Position numbers and translations under genes: made by a program. Under the pieces are notes generated by a model. It ran no database searches. It saw only the letters and a program-made list of their open reading frames with translations, and had not been told where the DNA came from. Source: Pezicula radicicola (taxonomy: Eukaryota > Ascomycota > Leotiomycetes > Helotiales > Dermateaceae). Taken from it: a stretch of 64,000 bases of DNA. This document shows, in pieces, positions 57,718 to 64,000 of the stretch. The stretch covers positions 65,131 to 129,130 of the forward strand of contig PDUO01000091.1 in assembly GCA_003008705.1 (NCBI GenBank), written 5' to 3'. Every line of letters starts with the position of its first letter. Position 1 is the stretch's first letter.

Positions 57718-59760
57718 TTAAGCTATGGCTAAGATTCTTTCCAAGTCCTTTATAGCATACGAGTCAAGTTTATCCCACTTGCTCAAGAAGCTAAATACGA
57801 AAGACAGGCCTGCAAACCCAATAGCCACCGCAAAAGCGGCTTTAACCCCGGCTGTATAGGAGAGCAAAACTCCAGGGAGTTGGTCAGCGCCGAAGACACT
57901 CCTAAGCTCTGTGGCGCCAGTGGTTAGAAAAATAGCAGGACTGACGGTAGGGGCGCTCATAGCCGCCCTGATGATAAGGCGGTTGGCGAAGGCAGCTTGT
58001 GCGGCGGAAATACCAAATGCACCACTGAGTAATTGAAGGACTGCGGTATTCTTGTTAGCTGTTTTTTATTTTTGACTTGAGCCCACGGGAAAAACTTACA
58101 AAGGATGATAGCGGTAACGGATGTAATATCCTTCAAATCTGCTCTGCCCTGTCCAGCAATCATGGGAACCTGGAAACAAAGTCCGAATGCTAAGCCGCCG
58201 AGAATCTGGTACCCGATCCATTTTCCTGTGCTACTTCCGAAATCAAGACTATAGAGGAGACCGCAACCAACGGTTGCGAAGGCCGAGCCGACCACCAAAA
58301 AAGGAATGGGGACACCGGTTTTGCTGATACTGGCACCGGCGATGATAAGCCCCATCGCAACGGGAATAATCAGTGCGAAGTTTCGTACACCAGATGCAAT
58401 CGGGCTGACATTGTCGATACTCTGGAAATAGATAGGGATGTAGTAGATGACGACAAAGTACGAACCCGCAATCATCATTCCGAAGAAGCCGTTGACCCAC
58501 ACATTGCGGTCGACGAATACACGTAGAACGATTGCGGCTCGTTCTCCCTGGAAGAATTCCCAGATGCAGAAAGTGATGGCGATGAAGACAAATCCGACGA
58601 TAAGACCAATCACAACGCTTGAATTCCATGGGTGTGTCTGGCCGCCATACTGCATGGCCAGCGTATAGCAGAGGATGCTGCACATGACAAGGGCAATTCC
58701 ACCAGGGTCTATCTGTAAGATCTTCTCTTTCTACGTTGCCTCTGCGGGCTTCGCGTGCTTGGGTGTCTGGAAAAAAATGACGAGAAATGCGGCTGCCAGC
58801 CCACCAAGGGGAAGATTAACGTAGAAGCCTAGGGACGGTTATAAGTAAAGCTAACGATCAGGATAATACCGGGAACAATGAAGGAGGGGTTGCACTTACA
58901 CCATCTCCATGTGGCTTTGTCTGAAAAAACTCCGCCCAAAAGTGGTCTAATCACTGCCGCAATAGAGTACATTGCTCCCATGATACCGGTACACATAGGT
59001 CTTGACTTGGGCTTGGCCGCGAACACGACGATAGTAAAGGATCCAGCGCCTACTCACAAGTCAGTGCAACGATCTGATAGATGTCTTAGGAGCATGCCAA
59101 GCAGGTAACCCTCTGCTGTTATGTTTGAAGAGTCCAGCTCCTAATTGACTCCTACGAACCACACTACGAAATCACAATGTACCGATTCCCGCTCCACCGA
59201 TACCAGCAATGGCACGGCCGACGATGAGGGCCGTGGACGTCGGTGCAACACCGCAGATGAGACTTCCGAGTTCGAAAATGCCAATGGAAAGGAGAAAGGT
59301 GTACTTGAGTGAGAAATATTTGTAAGCTTTCCCCCAAGTCGGCTGGAAGCCGCCGACAGTGATGAAATAGGCTGAACCATACCAAGACACATCGTTGATA
59401 CTATGGAATTGGTCCGTGATCCTCGGAATTGCGGTAGCCACGATGGTCTTTCTCGAATGCATTAGAAAAGGGGAGCACCGTAGGGACGAGACGCCATACC
59501 TGATCCAAAGCCATCAAGAATGTGCAAAGCAGAAGAGAGGACAAGATCAAGATGAAAGTGATTCCTTCTGGGTACACGATGCCATCATCTTGTTCGTTGG
59601 TGTCGGCCGAGCTCGGCGTAAATTTGCCATCGCCAGCTTCTTGGGCCATCTCATCTATTGGTGGCTTCTCGTCTTCAAATTCCGAAGGGATACACGTTGA
59701 TCCGGCGCTCATATCGCCGTCCGGGACGCCTCTCTCATCGGCATGAATAGTGCTCGCCAT
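57718..59760 (-). pseudogene. 14-TM MFS drug/metabolite exporter with a single nonsense codon
   Basis: Five exons (59500-59760, 59183-59447, 58900-59049, 58100-58828, 57718-58040) splice with perfect borders and phases to 575 codons. The N-terminus is soluble and acidic (MASTIHADERG). Then come [29 protein letters not shown]...[48 protein letters not shown], and the later DHA2 blocks (YYIPIYFQSIDNVSPIASGV; GGLAFGLCFQVPM). All are typical of fungal toxin- or metabolite-efflux pumps. The sole defect is TAG at 58731-58733 in PAEAT*KEKILQIDP, where Trp is usual (TGG to TAG, i.e. CCA to CTA on the other strand). It is either a very recent pseudogene, an allele, a sequencing error or readthrough. 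Confidence 0.88.
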
Positions 59761-60290
59761 TGGTGGTGTGAAAGAGATACAAGGAGTGTGAAGAAGGAAA
59801 GGTTGATAGGAGACAAGTGCATTGCCGCAGCTGTGTGGCTTGTCGTGTATGATATCCAAAATACCTAAATTTTTGAGTCCATGCAAAAGACCGTTCCCTA
59901 TGGGACCACTTATTTTAGACAAGTTGTAGCAGCCTTGAGCTCAGATGTCTAGCGTGTGTTTCGAGACGACTTTTATGCTATCGAGTCTGCACATATCGGT
60001 TTTGCTCACAATTTCAGCCGCAAAGTGTCAGACACGTGCTACTCTGCAAATTTTGAGCCTGTTAGCAATGCAGGTTATATCACGCTTTGGGCACCCGCTT
60101 CTTATAGATTAATGCAGAGCTACGGTATTTTATTGAGACTACAACTAGAGATGCTTGTATAGACCAATCACAAGCAGCAGTAGGCTCGAGTACGACAAAC
60201 TAGGTAGAAATAACTATCCATATGACTCAACCCATATAACAAGCACATGACTCACTAGTCACATTTCACATGCTAAATTCCCTCGTCCGT
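59761..60290. other. Upstream region of the MFS gene and 3' side of kinase relic
   Basis: No gene is recognised. The MFS frame is open further upstream of its chosen ATG (to 59922), but that part reads like leader. Confidence 0.4.
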
Positions 60291-61571
60291 TTAACCCGAA
60301 TTAACGCGAAAGGCACTAATCCGATTTAATCCCACTTGCCCTAGAAGTATGGAAATCCAATTCTTAGCTGGTCTGGGGCGGAGCTCTTGTAGCCGGCGAG
60401 AGAGTTGTGCTTGGAAGGGGCCATGAGCTTTCTTGACACGGTACGGAGCAGCGCCTACAGTTATATTCGTATTCTTTGGGCCCCTCGGTTGTTGCCTTGG
60501 TGGGGTTCGCGATGTAAGGGCGGGAGGAGCTTTGGCGGGAATTCGGGTGACGGGTGACGGCAAGGCATCTGGCAAGGTAGGAAAGGTAGAAGATACGTAG
60601 CACTTGTCAATAGTTATCCGTCTCTCAACACTGAGAGTCACCATTTTGGCCAGATCACCTCCACCGCGGTATGCATCCTCAAGCCTCTTGCACCACTCTC
60701 CAGATATGAAGACATGCTTTGTCAGGTCAGGCATTTGGTCCAGGACCAAGCCAGTTAACATCTCGTAGATAACAACCCCTAACGACCAGATGTCGACTCG
60801 GAAGTCTTGCGGGGCACCAGAACATGCCTCGGGTGCCCAGTAGAGTAGAGTTCCAACAAAAGTCGCCTTGGAATCTATCTCTTTGGAGAAGCCAAAGTCG
60901 GCCAGACTAAAGATAGGATTCGTGAAGATATCCTTGAAAAGGATGTTTTATAGCTTGATATCTCGGTGAATGATTTTCTTTCCATGCAGATAGTACAGAG
61001 CACTAATAATGTGCTGAGAGACATGAGTAATCTGTTCATTCGTCATTTTCGTATGCTGGCTCCTCTTCTCTTCTAAAAAGCTGCCTAGAGATCCATCGGC
61101 AGCAGACATGAATATTTCGATTGGCTCTCCAAACTCCCAGCCCTGCAAATGCATGTACTCAGTAATGTGCGGCTATATCTAATCATGAGCCAATGCCTCA
61201 GTATAACAAATAGTTCGGCAAACCCACGTGTGACAGTTTGGCTAGTAGTTCAACTTCGCGTTTGAGGGTTTCCTTTGTCTCCTTTTCTTTCTCTCATTGG
61301 ACATTAATGATCTTGACAGCCATTATACCACCCCACTGAAGATCAATGAGTCGGCTCACCCGAAGTTTACTCTCCCTAGGTACTCAAGCTCATGGTACGT
61401 TACAGAATCACGGATCTTATTTTCAGGTATCCGAGGTGTTTGAACCCGAGTTTGGTAACGAGTTGGTGGAAGACTCATAGTGGGAAGGGTCAGCGTGCAA
61501 TCGGCGGGTACTTTCCTGGTGGCCAACTCTTTCTTCTCCTTGGTATACCGGTTCCACCACCCATCTAGCAC
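60291..61571 (-). pseudogene. Serine/threonine protein kinase relic
   Basis: Minus-strand pieces give a kinase fold in order: YHELEYLGRVNFG (glycine loop, 61400), WGGIMAVKIINV (VAIK-like Lys, 61325), LKREVELLAKLSHV (61255), IHRDIKL*NILF (catalytic loop with TAA at 60948-60950), LADFGFSKEI (DFG), GTLLYWAPEA (APE), and DIWSLGVVIYEMLTGL. The rest to 60291 is a Pro-rich tail. Several stops (HRD loop, after INVQ, near the glycine loop) make it non-functional. Minus-strand sequence at 61866-61654 may be its N-terminal part, but no domain is clear there. Confidence 0.82.
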
Positions 61572-61866
61572 AATCAGCGCCGAAAAGATAATGATAGAAT
61601 CAAGTTTATTTGAGAGCTATCTGTTGTTCAGGCCGTAGTCTATCAAAGACCCTCTATTCTTGATGGTTGTCTTTGATGACTCTCTCGTATTGATGGCCAA
61701 CAGGGGCATAGGAGCCGAATTTGACCCGCGATCCTCCAAATCTTGAGCCAATGGTTTGATTGCACAATGAGGAGCCTGAGTCGGCCTCCTCTAAACCAAA
61801 GTGGTAGGGAGCCGCACTTGAACCCCTTAGTTCTAATAATAGACTTCGCGAGATCAGCCCCTTCAT

Positions 61867-63171
61867 AATGCTAGTCTGTCCCTATAATGCGTGGCTCTAG
61901 TCTGTCTCTTTCTGCATGGTTTTGTTCTTTCGATTGTACTTAACAAGGCTTTCTCTCTCCTAGCGGTAGACAAACCCTGGAAGTGCTTATAACAGTAGGG
62001 GCCAACAAAATTGAGCATTCAAACTCGGGTTTTCGCTTCCTTCCTGGGTAATCTGTGTGATTACGTGAATGGAAGGTTAGTCCTGGCGTCAGCGGTCCGC
62101 CAGAGCGGCTGGACGACAAAGGCTGTTTCTGCCAGCCTCACTAGCTTAGAGAAGCCTTTCTGTTGTGCAGGATTTCTTTTACGATATGCAACAAATATGA
62201 CCGAGAAACTAAGGTCCGGACAGACGGAGGTTCATGTAACTAGTACCTATCTTAAGATTGTTAGTTCAAATTATTTGATTAGAAATATAACACTTTAAAA
62301 GTGCAGGATACCATAGAGTCCGGCGTAGGGCAAAATGGTGAATTTAGGAGTCGGTGTAGTGCAGATTCCAAGAGTAGTCTAGAATTTTGTATTACCAGCC
62401 GGAGTAGTTTGGGTTTCAGATTATTACTTAACAGCTTGCGTCTAGATTCTGGAGATATCGTGCACAATTCGAATTCTATAATTGGGTTTGCACTGCCTGG
62501 AATAATTCTATAGACAATGAAATATTTAATCTAACTAAGTAGATATCCTTCCTAATATAGTCGATAAATAAAGATATTTTACTTAGTACCAAAAGTTAAC
62601 TATACTTTATTTATATCTATAATAAAGTAAAATAAGTTTTTTTTATAAATCTCTAGCTTAGAATTAATATTATTTATAACTTTTAATAAAGTTTCTAATA
62701 TTATTATAGTATAGCAAGGAATGTTAGGATTTGTGGCTACTGGAACACCCGTGGCTTTAGATCACGTCCCTAATTTTAGACCTTCGTCTAATCCTGGCTC
62801 TCTTGCTTCAATTTCGAAGTATCCCTGCTACAGATCTTTCCTAAAGGCATTAACGACTAACCGAACTCCTAGGCATCGGAACCGTGTTCGAGCGAGATCT
62901 TTTTCGGATCGACGGTGTATACCACGCGTTTATTGTCACTTGGTCATTTTTATTGGTTATATCAACTGTAGAAGGCCCTTCTTTGATGCCTTCTACATCC
63001 TTCTACATCCTTTTATAGCTCAGATATTCTAGGCATCCCTACTTCCTCTTTCAATGCCACAGCATTTGATTAATGTCGAATCAAACATATACAGCGACTT
63101 CTCTTAACAAGAGATGGAATTCCCTTGAGGTAATCTTTATTTTCATCTTTTGTGAACTCAATCATCTGAAT
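61867..63171. other. Mostly non-coding interval with AT-rich patch
   Basis: No supported gene. About 62520-62715 is AT-rich with few CpA/TpG, like a small RIP-affected relic. A tandem CTTCTACATC pair lies near 62993. The right end contains the phosphatase promoter. Confidence 0.45.
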
Positions 63172-64000
63172 ATGGCTCTCCAATTGCTGATACAAGTAGT
63201 GTTATGCTGGCTCATGATGTAAGTTTGCCTGTACTTGTAAGAAGGATATAGTTGATACTTGTAGTGAAGATCTGGTACCTACCAAAACCTGCCAGCTGTG
63301 GGGGCCTTGGCTCAGACACTCAATGATATTGAAAACGGGTACCAGGTTGATCCTAAGGTATCCCAACAATGGGGAGCTGGAAGTCCTTACTTTACGTTGA
63401 ATTCAAGCATATCCTCAGACGTGCCAGCAGGGTGTACAGTCAACTTTGTGCAACTCCTTTCCCGCCACGGCGCAAGAGATCCAACAGCCAGCAAGACAAC
63501 GGCCTACAATGAGACTATAACGAAGATCCATAGCAACGTAAACCTTAAAAACATATCGTCAGACTTCGCGTTCCTAAGGAATTTTACCTATACTCTTGGC
63601 GCAGACCAGCTAACGATATTCGGAGGACAAGAGCTGATCAATTCTGGGATCAAGTTCTACAACCAATACGAGTCTTTGGCGTTCACAAATATACCTTTTT
63701 TTCGCTCTTCCGGAGAAGAACGCGTCTTTCAATCGGCGGGAAACTTCACAGTAGGATTTCACAGTGCCAGAGTTAATGCCACCGTCACTACCATTACTCC
63801 AGCGAGCGCCTTAACGTTTGGTTTCCCCATCCTTGTCATCAGTGAAGACCCTGGCACAAACAACACACTCAACCATTTACTTTGCACGGCCTTCGAGAAT
63901 GGCACCGACTCCAACATTAGTAACAACGCACAGCTGATTTTCCAGAATACCTTCATCCCCGCCATCCAAACCCGCCTCAACACCAATCTCCTTGGTGCAA
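63172..64000 (+). CDS. Histidine acid phosphatase / phytase, 5' part (runs off window)
   Basis: Exon 1 (63172-63218) MALQLLIQVVLCWLM joins by a 51-bp GTAAGT...AAG intron to exon 2 (63270 onward), giving a plausible signal peptide. Exon 2 then reads QWGAGSPYFTLNSSISSDVP and CTVNFVQLLSRHGARDPTAS. RHGARxP is the catalytic phosphate pocket of branch-2 histidine phosphatases, with the nucleophilic His. Downstream FFRSSGEERVFQSAGNFTVG matches the second pocket Arg region of phytases. Many NxS/T sites suggest a glycosylated extracellular enzyme. The C-terminal HD/HAE catalytic part lies beyond the window. The open frame to the end is unbroken. Confidence 0.88.

Noticed and set aside
58249..58683. 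Second minus-strand frame of 144 codons inside the MFS gene
   Set aside because: It is a shifted reading of exon 4, which itself has clear transporter motifs.
63759..63986. Minus-strand 75-codon frame at the window end
   Set aside because: Antisense to the phosphatase exon that carries RHGARDP.
1..64000. tRNA and rRNA genes
   Set aside because: I looked for cloverleaf boxes and ribosomal sequence while reading and found none I could defend; a tRNA scan would settle it.

Overview
The window is nuclear DNA of a filamentous ascomycete (Pezizomycotina). Genes have short GT-AG introns (about 35-135 bp). The families are typical of these fungi: NRPS, HR-PKS and SAT-type PKS, NACHT-ankyrin NLR-like proteins, CFEM and LysM secreted proteins, GH55 glucanase and D-xylose reductase. 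A 6 kb block shows the extreme AT bias and the loss of CpA, TpG and CpG that repeat-induced point mutation (RIP) leaves. The species cannot be named from this sequence.

Layout. 1-1.6 kb: an HNH-nuclease-domain gene (minus). 2.8-5.6 kb: a broken NRPS (minus). 5.88-12.35 kb: a transposon nest, with an LTR retrotransposon (LTRs 6195-6468 and 11782-12055) inside a TIR element whose 34-bp ends are flanked by TA. 12.5-13.5 kb: an apparently intact SDR gene. 13.7-14.2 kb: an orphan N-terminal SAT piece of a non-reducing PKS (minus). 15.3-21.1 kb: a decayed highly reducing PKS (KS-AT-DH-MT-ER). 21.2-23.9 kb: a decayed ABCC transporter. 23.9-27.6 kb: a broken NACHT-ankyrin NLR-like gene (minus). 30.8-35.7 kb: cell-wall hydrolase relics (GH55 and a NucA/NucB-like secreted protein, minus). 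36.5-37.8 kb: a secreted LysM/chitin-binding/tandem-CFEM protein. 38.6-39.5 kb: a conserved-looking unknown. 41.2-42.9 kb: an intact MFS sugar transporter. 44.1-46.7 kb: relics of a transketolase and a fungal transcription factor. 47.0-48.2 kb: intact D-xylose reductase. 48.8-54.3 kb: relics of a P-loop GTPase, an unknown coiled-coil protein, an Hsp70-like ATPase and a possible HET-type N-terminus. 54.7-56.4 kb: an intact CYP52-like P450. 56.6-57.1 kb: a TIR/MITE element. 57.7-59.8 kb: a 14-TM MFS pump broken by one nonsense codon. 60.3-61.6 kb: a protein kinase relic. 63.2 kb to the end: the start of a histidine acid phosphatase/phytase.

The left 24 kb reads as a dead secondary-metabolite cluster (NRPS, HR-PKS, NR-PKS fragment, SDR, ABC exporter) next to a RIP-inactivated transposon nest. 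Intact genes (SDR, sugar transporter, xylose reductase, P450, phosphatase, probably the LysM/CFEM protein) alternate with about a dozen pseudogenes. Many nonsense codons in these are TGG-to-TAG, CAG-to-TAG or CAA-to-TAA, the outcome expected of CpA-to-TpA mutation. I infer an accessory, gene-decaying compartment such as a subtelomere or the edge of an AT-rich isochore. All calls rest on reading the sequence. No similarity search was run.
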